A DNA stretch of 64,000 nucleotides from JBDTVS01 sp040007095 (lineage in GTDB: Bacteria; Acidobacteriota; Vicinamibacteria; Vicinamibacterales; CAVVIG01): NCBI GenBank assembly GCA_040007095.1, contig JBDTVS010000051.1:1-64000 (forward strand), read 5' to 3'. The position numbers and the translations under genes are program-made. Below the pieces are notes generated by a model. The model was given only the letters and a program-made list of their open reading frames with translations. It did not search any database and had not been told where the DNA came from. Below, piece by piece: positions 44,616 through 53,435 of this stretch (positions within the stretch are counted from its first letter, which is position 1; every line of letters starts with the position of its first letter).

Positions 44616-45092
44616 ATGAATCAGATTCCGACAGAGATGCTGTCCGTCCTCATCGAGTCGACCCAGGAAGTGTTCGAGATGATGGTCTTCCAACCACTGG
44701 GATCTCAGACCCCGATCGAGGGCGAGGCGCTCCGGCCGCGTTCGAACGTCGTCGGCACCGTGGCCTTCGCCGGCGAGCGCAGCGGTGTCGTGGCCTTCTA
44801 CAGCACCACGGCAACGGCCCAGGCGATCACCGGCCTCATGCTGGGCATTCCGGCGGCCGACGTCAACGGCGAAATGCCGGATGCCATCGGCGAGATCACC
44901 AACATGATCGCGGGAACGTTTCGAACCAAAATGGCGGCCACGGGCTCCCGTTGGGCCATCTCCATCCCGACGGTGACGATTGGATCGGACTTCTACACGA
45001 AGTATGTGAGCGATGTGCGGCGCGTCCTCTGTCCCTTCACGATGAGTGAGGGCAACGAGATATTCGTGGAGCTCATTCTTACGCAGAACTGA
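44616..45092 (+). CDS. cheX: CheY-P phosphatase CheX
   Basis: 158 residues with the CheX/CheC core: TVAFAGERSGVVAFYSTTATAQAITGLMLGI and the ExxN catalytic helix in DAIGEITNMIAGTFRTKM. It probably dephosphorylates CheY-P of the adjacent gene. A ribosome site (GGAGAG) lies 10 nt before the ATG. 28 nt after cheY. Confidence 0.93.
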   Translation: MNQIPTEMLSVLIESTQEVFEMMVFQPLGSQTPIEGEALRPRSNVVGTVAFAGERSGVVAFYSTTATAQAITGLMLGIPAADVNGEMPDAIGEITNMIAGTFRTKMAATGSRWAISIPTVTIGSDFYTKYVSDVRRVLCPFTMSEGNEIFVELILTQN

Positions 45093-45133
45093 CCCGGAAC
45101 ACTCTCGATGACGGTCGAAAGGAGGCCGACTCG

Positions 45134-45553
45134 ATGACTGATACGAACTCGCGCCTGACGATTCTCATGGTCGACGACGAACCACCGGTGGTCAAAATCG
45201 TGACGCGAATGCTCGCGCCGATCGGCGGCGAGATTCTGACCGCGACGTCCGGCGAGGAGGCGTTGAAGATTTATGGCACCCGGGGCCAGCCGATCGACTT
45301 GTTGTTGACCGACCTGCACATGCCGAACATGAACGGTCGCGCGCTGGCGGCCGCCATCCGCAACCTCCAGCCCGGGCTGAAGGTGCTCTATCTGACTGGA
45401 CGCTGCGACGAGCTGTTCGGAGCCGAGAACGAGCTCGAGGCGCACGAGGCGTTCGTCGAAAAACCGATGACGCCCGCGGGCATTTGCGAGGCGGTCTCTC
45501 TCCACATCTACGGCACACTCACGCCACCGAACGCGCCCGAATCACCCGCATAG
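45134..45553 (+). CDS. Single-domain response regulator
   Basis: 139 residues: LTILMVDDEPPVVKIVTRMLAP, phospho-Asp in LLLTDLHMPNMNGRALA, Thr in VLYLTGRCDE and Lys in AFVEKPMTPAGI. No output domain. AAGGAGG precedes the ATG. The third gene of the cheY-cheX set; its input kinase is not identifiable. Confidence 0.88.
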   Translation: MTDTNSRLTILMVDDEPPVVKIVTRMLAPIGGEILTATSGEEALKIYGTRGQPIDLLLTDLHMPNMNGRALAAAIRNLQPGLKVLYLTGRCDELFGAENELEAHEAFVEKPMTPAGICEAVSLHIYGTLTPPNAPESPA

Positions 45554-45922
45554 CAGGGGGCGGTGAGAGTCTGGCTGCATCCGGCGGGCGATGCATCCCC
45601 GGGGGGCTGCGTTGCTCCTCGCGCTGATACTCCCGGGTATTCTCGGTCGTCCGCCTTCGTTCGAGGCACAACCGTGAAGGGCGCGAACTACCGCGAGACC
45701 TCGCCGTAGCCTTGGCGGAGGCGGGTCGCGCCTTGTCCGCGGGGAGCCTCGCCCTTTCCGAGTACGACGCCAGACTTTCACCAGGGACTGCAGGGCCTCG
45801 GTATAATCGCCTGCCGGCGGCGGCGGCGAGGCATGGTCAACGCGGGGCGGGCCGGCTCGCGGATCGTCACGACGCCGGCTTCGAGCAAGGGCGGATGTGG
45901 CGTCTCGTGCCACGGAGCGCGG
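45554..45922. other. Intergenic region between che genes and the glycan region
   Basis: 369 nt with no convincing gene. Overlapping ORFs in both strands look random. A TATAAT hexamer at 45802-45807, unusual in this GC-rich DNA, may be the -10 of a promoter for the sugar isomerase gene; no good -35 is seen. Confidence 0.4.
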
Positions 45923-46528
45923 ATGAGCCTGACTGACGACGAGCGCACCGCGGCCGCGTTGATCGACGCGACGCTGGCCGACACGATCGCGTGGCACGAA
46001 CGCGCGCGGCATGCGGATCCGACGCCCATCCTGTCCGCCGCGGCGGTGACAATTGGCGCGCTCGAGGCCGGCGGCAAGCTGCTCGTGTTCGGCAACGGTG
46101 GGAGCGCCGCCGACGCCCAGCATGTCGCGGCGGAGCTGGTGGGCCGATTTCAGCGCGACCGCGCCGCAATCGCAGCCATCGCGCTGACGACCGATACCAG
46201 CATCCTGACCAGCGTCGGCAACGATCTCGGCTACGAGCGCATCTTCGCGCGACAGATCGAGGCGCTCGGACGTGCCGGCGACGTAGCGCTGGCGATCAGC
46301 ACGAGCGGCATGTCGTCGAACGTCGTGGCCGGACTGACCGCGGCGCGCCGGCTTGGACTGCGCACCGTGGCGCTGACCGGATGCGACGGCGGCGACGTCG
46401 GCCGGGCGTCCGAAATCCACGTCAACGTGCCTGCCCAATCGACCGCGCGGGTGCAGGAAGTGCACCGGACGCTCCTGCACGTGATCTGCGATCTGATCGA
46501 ACGCGCGCTGTCCGAGCGCAACCGCTAG
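45923..46528 (+). CDS. gmhA: SIS-domain sugar isomerase (GmhA-like)
   Basis: 201 residues from ATG 45923 (GGAGCG upstream). SIS-domain phosphosugar isomerase of the GmhA type: LLVFGNGGSAADAQHVAAELVGRF, ALTTDTSILTSVGNDLGYERIFARQIEALG, GDVALAISTSGMSSNVV, and a C-terminal QEVHRTLLHVICDLIE. GmhA converts sedoheptulose 7-phosphate to D-glycero-D-manno-heptose 7-phosphate for LPS or for glycoprotein heptosylation. Here it starts the glycan region, next to a flagellin-type glycosyltransferase. Confidence 0.9.
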   Translation: MSLTDDERTAAALIDATLADTIAWHERARHADPTPILSAAAVTIGALEAGGKLLVFGNGGSAADAQHVAAELVGRFQRDRAAIAAIALTTDTSILTSVGNDLGYERIFARQIEALGRAGDVALAISTSGMSSNVVAGLTAARRLGLRTVALTGCDGGDVGRASEIHVNVPAQSTARVQEVHRTLLHVICDLIERALSERNR

Positions 46529-46568
46529 ACCGTTTTTTTGGCGGTCGAGCGCTCGCGACTCGACAAGA

Positions 46569-46654
46569 TTGGAATACGCAGGTGGCTCGTCTATCTCCGT
46601 TCGGATGTAGCGTCCTGTGCTCTTGGTGTGCTTTGTGGTTCCAATAGACTCGCG
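46569..46654 (+). repeat. Short dispersed repeat, copy A (ACCACAAAG type)
   Basis: Contains TGTGCTCTTGGTG… TTTGTGGTTCCAA at 46616-46644 (reverse complement TTGGAACCACAAAG…CACCAAGAGCACA). Nearly the same string occurs at 57706-57735. TTGGAA (46569) and TTCCAA (46639) make inverted ends. It sits in the gap before the Maf-like gene. Confidence 0.65.
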
Positions 46655-46770
46655 ATGGTTCACAGACGAACGACGACACGCGGTTGGAAAGCGCAATAGG
46701 TCGTTTCGACCCGGTCGGACGACTGCGGTTCGGTCTGCGCCTCGGAACAACCGAGGTAGCATGTGCTGCG

Positions 46771-49497
46771 ATGCCAGCCGATCCTGCCGCCACACTCAGG
46801 GCCAATCTGGATGTGCTGTCGATCGAGACGCGCCAGGCGATCGAGTCGTCGCCGGATGACGGCTTCGTCCAGGTCGATTCGACAGCGGCTCACCTATCGG
46901 CTTCGGTTCAGACTCTGGATGGACGCCGGGTTCGCGTGCACAGTGGACGGGATCCGGTCGCCGAGGCCGACCGCTACGTCGACAGCGCGCTCTCAAAGGG
47001 CGTCACGCCGGTGGTGGTCGTCATCTGTCCCGGCCTTGGGTACGCGATCGAGGCCATCGAACGACGGGCGCCGGGAACCAGGGTCATCGCCATCGAACCG
47101 TTTCCGTCGATGGCACGGGCGATGCTGGCGCGGCGCGACTGGCGCGAGGAGTTGCTGAGCGGTCGCCTGACCTTGTTGCTCGGGCCCGAGTATCCCGGCG
47201 CGGCCGACGCGTGGAAGCTCCTCGATATTCGAACACCGTCTACCGAAATCCTGGCGCACCCGGTCCTCGGCCGCGAGTTTCCGCAAGAGACCGCGCGCGC
47301 CCGGCTCGTCGCGGATCACATCCTGAAAGGCGCGCAGGCGAACGCCGACGCCCGCAGGAAATTCGCTGGACGTTATCTCCTCAACACGCTGAAGAACCTT
47401 CCCGGGCTGGTGGCGGAAGGCGACGTCGCCTCCCTCGTCGACCTGTTCCCCGGCGTGCCGGCGATCGTAGTGGCGGCCGGTCCCTCGCTCGACGACAACC
47501 TGCAGCATCTGCGAGCGATCGAAGACCGCGCGCTGATCGTCGCCGTCGATACGACGCTGCGTCCGCTGCGCGCGGCCGGGATCCGGCCGCCCGTGGTCGT
47601 CGCGGTGGATCCGAGCGAGCGCAACGGCAAGCATCTCGTCGGCATCGCCGACAGCGCCGGCTCGTGGCTCGTCACCGAGGGAAGCGTCGACCCCGGCGTC
47701 CTTCCCGAGTTTACCGGTCGAGCCTTCGGCTTCCAGGTCAGCAATCACCATCCGTGGCCGTGGCTGCGCGCCCTCGGCTTCGAGCGGGGAACGCTTCGGG
47801 CGTGGGGCTCGGTCGTGACGTCGGCATTCGATCTGGCGTTTCAGATGGGATGCGACCCGATCGTGTTCGTCGGCACCGACCTCTCGTACACCGGCGGACT
47901 GCACTACTGCAAGAGCACGATCCACGAGGATGCATCCGGCCGTTCGGCCACGGCCGAGTCGCGCGCCCAGGCCTTCGCCGCCTGGATGGAAGTGCATCAG
48001 CGCCCGACGTGCAAGGAGGCCGACATACACGGCGCCACGGTCGTCTCGACCCCCGACTTCGTGCAGTTTCGCAATTGGCTGGTTGCGCGGGCGCAGGCGA
48101 TCCGGCCGCGGCGCGTGCTGAATGGCACGGGAGCCGGCATCTTGCTCGGCGAGGGGATCTCGCAGGTGGACCTCGCCTCGATGTCATTCCCCCAGCACGC
48201 TGGCGGCGCTGATGCGTTCCGCGCCCGGCTGAGCGCGGCCTGGAGCCGGTCGGCTGCAAACCGCGGAGCGTTCGCACAACAGTTCGAACGAGCGATGAAG
48301 AAAGCGGGCGGTGACGGCGTTCCGATGGACACGTGGCTGGCCTTCGCCGGCGACACGGCCTCGGCTGCTCAAATCGCCGGCGGCATCGACGCGGCCTGGC
48401 GATCCATCGGATTGACCTACAGGACGCCGCCGCTCATTACTGAACAGCCGGTCGGCACGTTCTGGATCCCCGGGTGGACAATCCGATTTGCGGCTGCCGC
48501 CACGGGATGGCCAGCACCTGCCGTCCAGTGGCAGGAGAGCCGCGATAGCGGATCGTCGTGGTCCGATATCGCCGGCGCCACCGCACCGACCTATGACCAC
48601 ACGATGACCACCGCTGACCTTGGCAATCAGTTTCGCGCGGTGTTCACCAACGCGTTTGGGACCGGCATCACCAGTGCGGCGGCCATCACGTTCTGGACCA
48701 GCGCCGTGGTCGCCGACTTCAACGGCGACGGCAAACCGGATGTGCTTTGGCACAGCACGATGACGGGCGCCAATGTGATCTGGTACATGGACGGCGTCAC
48801 GCTCTCCGAATTGGGCATGGTGGAGTCGGTGGGCAATCTGGGCTGGCAATTGGTGGGCGCGGGCGACTTCGAGGGCGACGGCCAGCCCGATCTGTTGTGG
48901 CGTCACACAGAATGGGGAAGAAATATCGTCTGGTATATGGACGGCGTCGATCGCACGGGACACACGGATCTGGACGGGGAGACCGATCCGGCATGGGCGA
49001 TCGTGGCCGTCTCCGACTTCAACGGCGACGGCAAACCCGACATCCTGTGGCGCAACGTGGCCACGGGAGCGAATCGTGTCTGGCATATGGACGGCGCGAG
49101 GCGCACGGGGGTCGCCCCCGTGGACTCCGAACACGATCTGGAGTGGACCGTCGTGGGCACCGCCGACTTCAACGGCGACGGGCGGCCGGACATCCTCTGG
49201 CGTAACGTCGCCACGGGCGCCAACCGCGTCTGGCACATGGACGGCGTCACGCGGACTGGCGTGGCCGAATTGGATGCCGAGGTCGACACGACCTGGGCGG
49301 TTGCGGGTACGGGCGACTTCGACGGCGACGGCCAGCCCGACATCCTGTGGCACAACTCGGTGACGGGGGCCACGGTGGTTTGGTATATGGACGGGACGTC
49401 ACGGACGCGGGTGGGCGTCCTCGGTGTGGTTGCCGAACCGATCTTGCTGGTCAGCGAACAGGAGCGAGAACGAATCAGGAAAACGAGAGGCTACTGA
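46771..49497 (+). CDS. Maf-type glycosyltransferase fused to Ig-like and FG-GAP repeats
   Basis: 908 residues from ATG 46771 (GAGG upstream). Residues ~30-520 are a motility-accessory (Maf/DUF115) glycosyltransferase: SLSVDLFPG-like AIVVAAGPSLDDNLQHL near 231, VVVAVDPSERNGKHLV, and FVGTDLSYTGGLHYCKST. Maf enzymes glycosylate flagellin in the cytoplasm. Residues ~553-642 form an Ig-like domain (WPAPAVQWQESRDSGSSWSDI), then five FG-GAP/VCBS-like repeats starting at residues 649, 699, 749, 799 and 849, each with a DFNGDG-type calcium loop and a W-[YH]-MDG motif. Such repeats are usually extracellular, yet there is no signal peptide. No stop or frame break separates the parts. Confidence 0.85.
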   Translation: MPADPAATLRANLDVLSIETRQAIESSPDDGFVQVDSTAAHLSASVQTLDGRRVRVHSGRDPVAEADRYVDSALSKGVTPVVVVICPGLGYAIEAIERRAPGTRVIAIEPFPSMARAMLARRDWREELLSGRLTLLLGPEYPGAADAWKLLDIRTPSTEILAHPVLGREFPQETARARLVADHILKGAQANADARRKFAGRYLLNTLKNLPGLVAEGDVASLVDLFPGVPAIVVAAGPSLDDNLQHLRAIEDRALIVAVDTTLRPLRAAGIRPPVVVAVDPSERNGKHLVGIADSAGSWLVTEGSVDPGVLPEFTGRAFGFQVSNHHPWPWLRALGFERGTLRAWGSVVTSAFDLAFQMGCDPIVFVGTDLSYTGGLHYCKSTIHEDASGRSATAESRAQAFAAWMEVHQRPTCKEADIHGATVVSTPDFVQFRNWLVARAQAIRPRRVLNGTGAGILLGEGISQVDLASMSFPQHAGGADAFRARLSAAWSRSAANRGAFAQQFERAMKKAGGDGVPMDTWLAFAGDTASAAQIAGGIDAAWRSIGLTYRTPPLITEQPVGTFWIPGWTIRFAAAATGWPAPAVQWQESRDSGSSWSDIAGATAPTYDHTMTTADLGNQFRAVFTNAFGTGITSAAAITFWTSAVVADFNGDGKPDVLWHSTMTGANVIWYMDGVTLSELGMVESVGNLGWQLVGAGDFEGDGQPDLLWRHTEWGRNIVWYMDGVDRTGHTDLDGETDPAWAIVAVSDFNGDGKPDILWRNVATGANRVWHMDGARRTGVAPVDSEHDLEWTVVGTADFNGDGRPDILWRNVATGANRVWHMDGVTRTGVAELDAEVDTTWAVAGTGDFDGDGQPDILWHNSVTGATVVWYMDGTSRTRVGVLGVVAEPILLVSEQERERIRKTRGY
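48715..49464 (+). repeat. Five in-frame tandem repeats of exactly 150 bp
   Basis: DFNGDG/DFEGDG/DFDGDG codons recur at 48715, 48865, 49015, 49165 and 49315, i.e. every 150 bp. Copies 3 and 4 are the most alike (DILWRNVATGANRVWHMDG in both). The repeats encode the 50-residue FG-GAP-like units of the Maf fusion protein. Confidence 0.9.
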
Positions 49498-50211
49498 CCG
49501 CGATTATCTCCGGCCGCGACAACGGAACGGCCGCTGGTGGTCCGAGAAGACAGTCCACTGGTCGATCATTCTCGACAGGCCGTGATCGACGGCCCGAACA
49601 CCTTCATCCGGCATCCGTTCGACGAAACTCCTTCGTGATGGATCATCCATCGGCCTTGAATTCGCGACGCTCTGGGATCTCGTCGGAGAACCCGACTCTC
49701 GACAGTGTGCTGATCAGGCTCGTCAAGTGGGCTTCCACGTCGGCTGGCGCTCCTCCCATGAGATATTCTGCTGGCAAGAATGCCAACCAAGCACGCTGCG
49801 TCGCAGTTTGGCCATCAGCTTTTTTTCTTCAATCCGAGCGCGACGGACATCACCGCCAGCACCGGCCCGGCATGTTTCCTGGTGTCCTCGTGGGGCTACG
49901 CCGGATCGATTTGGCTCACCGGCTCGCTGAATCTCCACGATTCAATCTGTGCCGCGGTCGGCACCGACAATCCTCTTGAGTGCTTTGCACAACGGCCGCT
50001 CCATCGGAGCTCGGCCTCCATCCAACGCGCCGCGGGACTGGCGCCTCGCGCAGCGGCTGAACCTGCCGAGGGTGTACTTCCCGTACGGCTACGACTTCTC
50101 CTTTGTCCCGAGGAGCGCCGCGGGAGAGGGCTCGTGGTTCTCAGAGATGATTTCCTGAAACGCATGACCGCGTTCTTGCGGCACTTCGTTCCCGCATCGG
50201 AGATTCGATGA
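49498..50211 (+). pseudogene. Decayed sulfotransferase-like gene and flanking remnant
   Basis: No intact gene, but coding pieces in different frames. 49780-49985 encodes a sulfotransferase-like P-loop region (CFLVSSWGYAGSIWLTGSLNL). From about 50010 the coding-quality frame shifts (RDWRLAQRLNLPRVYFPYGY). Near 50150 it shifts back (FLKRMTAFLRHFVPASEIR) and ends at a TGA overlapping the next ATG. At least two frameshifts are needed. Upstream, 49630-49780 has another coding-like stretch (GLEFATLWDLVGEPDS) of unknown origin. The ATGA overlap shows that this was once an operon neighbour of the next gene. Confidence 0.6.
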
Positions 50212-51101
50212 GCCAGAGGTCTACGGTGTGGCAGCAGCGTCTGGCGCGGCCGGTGTGCCTCTACCAGATGGGCAAGGTCGGGTCGAATAGCCTGTTGTCC
50301 CTGCTGAGTCAGAAGCTGCCCGCTGGGACTCAGCTGATGTATTCGCACTATCTGGTCGAGGCGTTCCTGTTGGAAATGGAATCGTGGTTGGGCGACGATC
50401 GCTGGGACCCCGCGTGGCGCGGCAGCGTTGAACAGACCATCGCCAACATGCGACAAGTCGGCCAGACCTTTGCGGCGTCGCCGTCGCGCCTGACGGTCGT
50501 CACTGCGGTCCGCGATCCGCTGGCCGTCGTTATCTCGAGCTTTCTCCAGAACGTGGAAGGCTACGGTGGGGCGTTGGTGTGGGGATCGGAGACGACGGAG
50601 GCTGGTCGGATCGAGCTGCTGCTCGAGTTCTTGAAGACGCAGACAGAGCGGTGGGCTCTCGGAGAAACTGGCGGCGGCCTGGCGGGCACGGTCACACGGT
50701 TCCTCCTCGACTATCCCGCGGGTTGGTTCGATCGCGAGATGCACGCGTCGCTTGACGTTGACGTGTACTCTTATCCGTTTCCGCACGACCAGGGTTATCA
50801 GATCATCTCGACGGACCAGGCTGATGTCCTGATCCTTCGTTACGAAGACTTCTCGACCGCGATCCTCCCAGCGCTACACGAGTTCCTCGGTCTGACCGAT
50901 GTCGCGTTGGGCTTCCACAACCGATCGGAGGACAAGCCCACGGCGCCGCTCGCGCGCGCGGTGCGCGAGCGGCTGCGCGTGGCGCCGGAAGTCGTGACTC
51001 GCATCTACTCGACCCGGCACGGCCGGCATTTCTACACGCAGAGCGAGCGCGAGCAATTCGCCCGGCGATGGACGGGTGAGCCCGTTCGTCTGGCGTCATG
51101 A
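50208..51101 (+). CDS. Putative capsular polysaccharide synthesis / sulfotransferase-like protein
   Basis: 297 residues. N-terminal VCLYQMGKVGSNSLLSLLSQ (P-loop-like PAPS-binding region) and LTVVTAVRDPLAVVISSFLQN resemble the putative capsular polysaccharide synthesis (NKWYS-type) family, related to sulfotransferases. A late motif VLILRYEDF also fits. It may transfer sulfate to a surface glycan, but the acceptor is unknown. Start ATG 50208 overlaps the preceding remnant's stop. Confidence 0.7.
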   Translation: MSQRSTVWQQRLARPVCLYQMGKVGSNSLLSLLSQKLPAGTQLMYSHYLVEAFLLEMESWLGDDRWDPAWRGSVEQTIANMRQVGQTFAASPSRLTVVTAVRDPLAVVISSFLQNVEGYGGALVWGSETTEAGRIELLLEFLKTQTERWALGETGGGLAGTVTRFLLDYPAGWFDREMHASLDVDVYSYPFPHDQGYQIISTDQADVLILRYEDFSTAILPALHEFLGLTDVALGFHNRSEDKPTAPLARAVRERLRVAPEVVTRIYSTRHGRHFYTQSEREQFARRWTGEPVRLAS

Positions 51102-51217
51102 CCGCCCCCGCGGGTTGAATCGATTGTCGTCACCAGTGGCCTGTATCGGTTGAACAAGGAGCGGATTCCGGAGCGCGGCGCCCGGATGGCAAGGCGCGAC
51201 GACCGAGAATACTTCCC

Positions 51218-52324
51218 ATGACTCAGACCTCGGCCTCCCTTCAGCGTTTGAGAGACGCCTTGCCGGCGATGCAGGCGCAACGCGATGCGCTTCCCGCCGA
51301 TTCGGTGTTCCGTCCGTCGGCGATGTGGAAGGACCTGGGAGACGCCTTCAACTTCATCTTCGACCTCTCCGACCATCATCTCCAGAACATCAGAATTCAC
51401 ACGAGCCTCATGACCGGCGTGGCCTGGTTCGCGAACTTCCAGAGCAATTCCTTCAAAAGCGACGAGGACAAGCTGTCGTATCCGATGATTCGTCAGTACC
51501 ACGACCTGACGTGCGACATCCCCGAACGATTCTGGGCCAGCGAACCGAGCGTCACGTCCGTCACGGAAATGGTGGGCATTCGTTATAAGGGTCGGCTCAT
51601 CACCGACGACCTGCTCCGGTACCAACGTTGTGTGTCCAACCTCCATTGGACCGGCGTCTACCGCTGGCTCGACGGGATGGCCGAACGACCCGTGATCGTC
51701 GAGTTGGGAGCAGGCTACGGCGGGCTCGCCCACCAGATCGTCTCCTGCTTCGGACGGCCCTGCACCTATCTCATTTTCGACCTGCCGGAAATGCTGTACT
51801 GGTCCGCCGCATTTCTGATCGTCAACAACCCGGGGAAGCGGTTCCATATCGATGGCGGCAGCGATTCCAGCCACGCCTCGCTGGAGGACATCTGTGCGGA
51901 GAACGATTTTGTCTTTCTGCCCAGCTTCAAGTTCGACCGAATCCAGGAGCTTCAAGAGATGGCGCTCTTCGTCAACCTGATGTCGTTCCAGGAAATGAGC
52001 GATCGTCAGATCGAGATGTACCTGTCGTTGGCGGCCGAGCAGTTAAAGGGTCCGGTTTTCTCCGAGAACTTCAGCCGGCACCCGGCCAACCAGGAGCTCG
52101 CGCAGATGGTGGACGACCATCTCGCGCGCTGGTTCACGCTGACGCCCGACCCGGTGTTGCTGCACCACCGCTACCCGAACGCCAACGCGTTCGACAACCC
52201 CGACCAGAACCTCGTGTGGCAGCTCTTCCCGTATGTCGGCACGCCGAAGTACTCTGCGGTGGCGTTGTCTCCGGTCGACACGATCGTCATTGCCGGCGCC
52301 GCGAACGAACGGATTCGACTGTAG
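51218..52324 (+). CDS. Putative sugar O-methyltransferase
   Basis: 368 residues. SAM-binding motif PVIVELGAGYGGLAHQIVS near 165, followed by TYLIFDLPEMLYWSAAFL; the N-terminal helical part (MWKDLGDAFNFIFDLSDHHL; QYHDLTCDIPERFW) and C-terminal FENFSRHP-like SENFSRHP match the 'putative sugar O-methyltransferase' family found in polysaccharide clusters. It likely methylates a surface sugar. Confidence 0.75.
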   Translation: MTQTSASLQRLRDALPAMQAQRDALPADSVFRPSAMWKDLGDAFNFIFDLSDHHLQNIRIHTSLMTGVAWFANFQSNSFKSDEDKLSYPMIRQYHDLTCDIPERFWASEPSVTSVTEMVGIRYKGRLITDDLLRYQRCVSNLHWTGVYRWLDGMAERPVIVELGAGYGGLAHQIVSCFGRPCTYLIFDLPEMLYWSAAFLIVNNPGKRFHIDGGSDSSHASLEDICAENDFVFLPSFKFDRIQELQEMALFVNLMSFQEMSDRQIEMYLSLAAEQLKGPVFSENFSRHPANQELAQMVDDHLARWFTLTPDPVLLHHRYPNANAFDNPDQNLVWQLFPYVGTPKYSAVALSPVDTIVIAGAANERIRL

Positions 52325-52365
52325 TGGCCTGTTCTACTGGTGCGGCGGGGCCAAATGCACCTGGC

Positions 52366-52402
52366 GCCTTCGTCACTTCGTGCTTTCGTGGTTACGCTTT
52401 GG
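52366..52402 (+). repeat. Short dispersed repeat, copy B (CACGAAG type)
   Basis: CTTCGTCACTTCGTGCTTTCGTGGTTACG; reverse complement reads CGTAACCACGAAAGCACGAAGTGACGAAG, the AACCACGAAG…CACGAAG pattern with ~8-nt steps. It lies between the methyltransferase and epimerase genes. Confidence 0.55.
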
Positions 52403-52415
52403 AAATGACGAAGAC

Positions 52416-53435
52416 ATGCCGATCGTTGGTGCAGCCGTGTCGATATCCGAGGTGCAGGTGAACGTCAGCTTACGGGAAGCGCTGGGCGGCAAACGGGTCC
52501 TCGTGACCGGCGGGGCCGGATTCGTCGGCACGCACTTCGTCGAGGCGCTGCTCGACGCAGGTGCCGAGGTTCGCGTGTCGATTCACCACCGGCCGATGAT
52601 CATCCGCGACGCGCGCATCGAACAGATCGCGGCGGATCTTTCGCGGCCGGAGGATTGTCTCAGGGCGTGCCAGGGCACCGACTATGTCGTCCATGCGGCC
52701 GGCGCGGTGGCGGCGGCTGGCGTGACCGCCTCGAATCCGATGTCGGCGATCGCCGCCAATCTGGTGTTGACGGTGCGGATGCTCGAAGCCGCCTGGACCT
52801 GCGGCGTCCAGCGATTTCTCGTCTTTGGCAGCAGCACGGGGTATCCCGTGACCGGGCATCCGGTCGGCGAGGACGAGATGTGGAGCGGCCCGACCCATCC
52901 CTCCTACTTCGGCTACGGCTGGATGCGACGATACCTGGAGCGGCTGAGCGAATTCGTGGCCGCCAAGAGCACCATGGGCATCGCGTTGGTGCGTCCCACC
53001 GCGGTCTACGGTCGATGGGACAACTTCGACCCGAAGACCAGTCATGTGATTCCGGCGCTCGTTCGCCGGGCCGTCGCGCACGAAGACCCGTTCGAGGTCT
53101 GGGGCACCGGCGACGAGGTCCGCGATTTCCTCCACGTGACCGATCTGATACGCGGGAGCCTGTTGCTGCTCGCCAATCATGCGGTCTGCGACCCGGTGAA
53201 TATCGGCTACGGACGCACCGTCCGCATTCGCGAGGTGGTCGATGCGATCCTGCGCGCCGCTGGCCACACCCAGGCCCGGGTCGTATTCGACGCCTCGAAG
53301 CCCACCGCCATTCCGGTGCGCACCGTGGATACCTCGAAGGCCCAACGTCTGCTCGGCTTCGAACCCAGCGTGGCGCTCGACGCTGGCCTGGCGGACACGG
53401 TGACGTGGTACCGGCAACGATTGAAGGGCCAATGA
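52416..53435 (+). CDS. NAD-dependent sugar epimerase/dehydratase
   Basis: 339 residues from ATG 52416 (a GTG at 52458 with GAGG upstream is an alternative). Extended SDR: Rossmann loop VLVTGGAGFVGTHFVEAL, LVFGSSTGYPVTG, the active-site Tyr in SYFGYGWMRRYLE, and ALVRPTAVYGRWDNFD. It acts on a nucleotide sugar; the exact substrate is not visible. Its stop overlaps the next start (ATGA). Confidence 0.85.
   Translation: MPIVGAAVSISEVQVNVSLREALGGKRVLVTGGAGFVGTHFVEALLDAGAEVRVSIHHRPMIIRDARIEQIAADLSRPEDCLRACQGTDYVVHAAGAVAAAGVTASNPMSAIAANLVLTVRMLEAAWTCGVQRFLVFGSSTGYPVTGHPVGEDEMWSGPTHPSYFGYGWMRRYLERLSEFVAAKSTMGIALVRPTAVYGRWDNFDPKTSHVIPALVRRAVAHEDPFEVWGTGDEVRDFLHVTDLIRGSLLLLANHAVCDPVNIGYGRTVRIREVVDAILRAAGHTQARVVFDASKPTAIPVRTVDTSKAQRLLGFEPSVALDAGLADTVTWYRQRLKGQ

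Noticed and set aside
46531..46560. T-run (TTTTTTT) after the SIS isomerase gene as a terminator
   Set aside because: No stable hairpin directly precedes the T-run; the inverted repeat GTCGAG…CTCGAC lies after it.
52655..53431. Long upstream extension of the second epimerase (594-residue reading)
   Set aside because: It runs out of frame through the first epimerase; the ATGA overlap at 53432 gives a normal SDR start.
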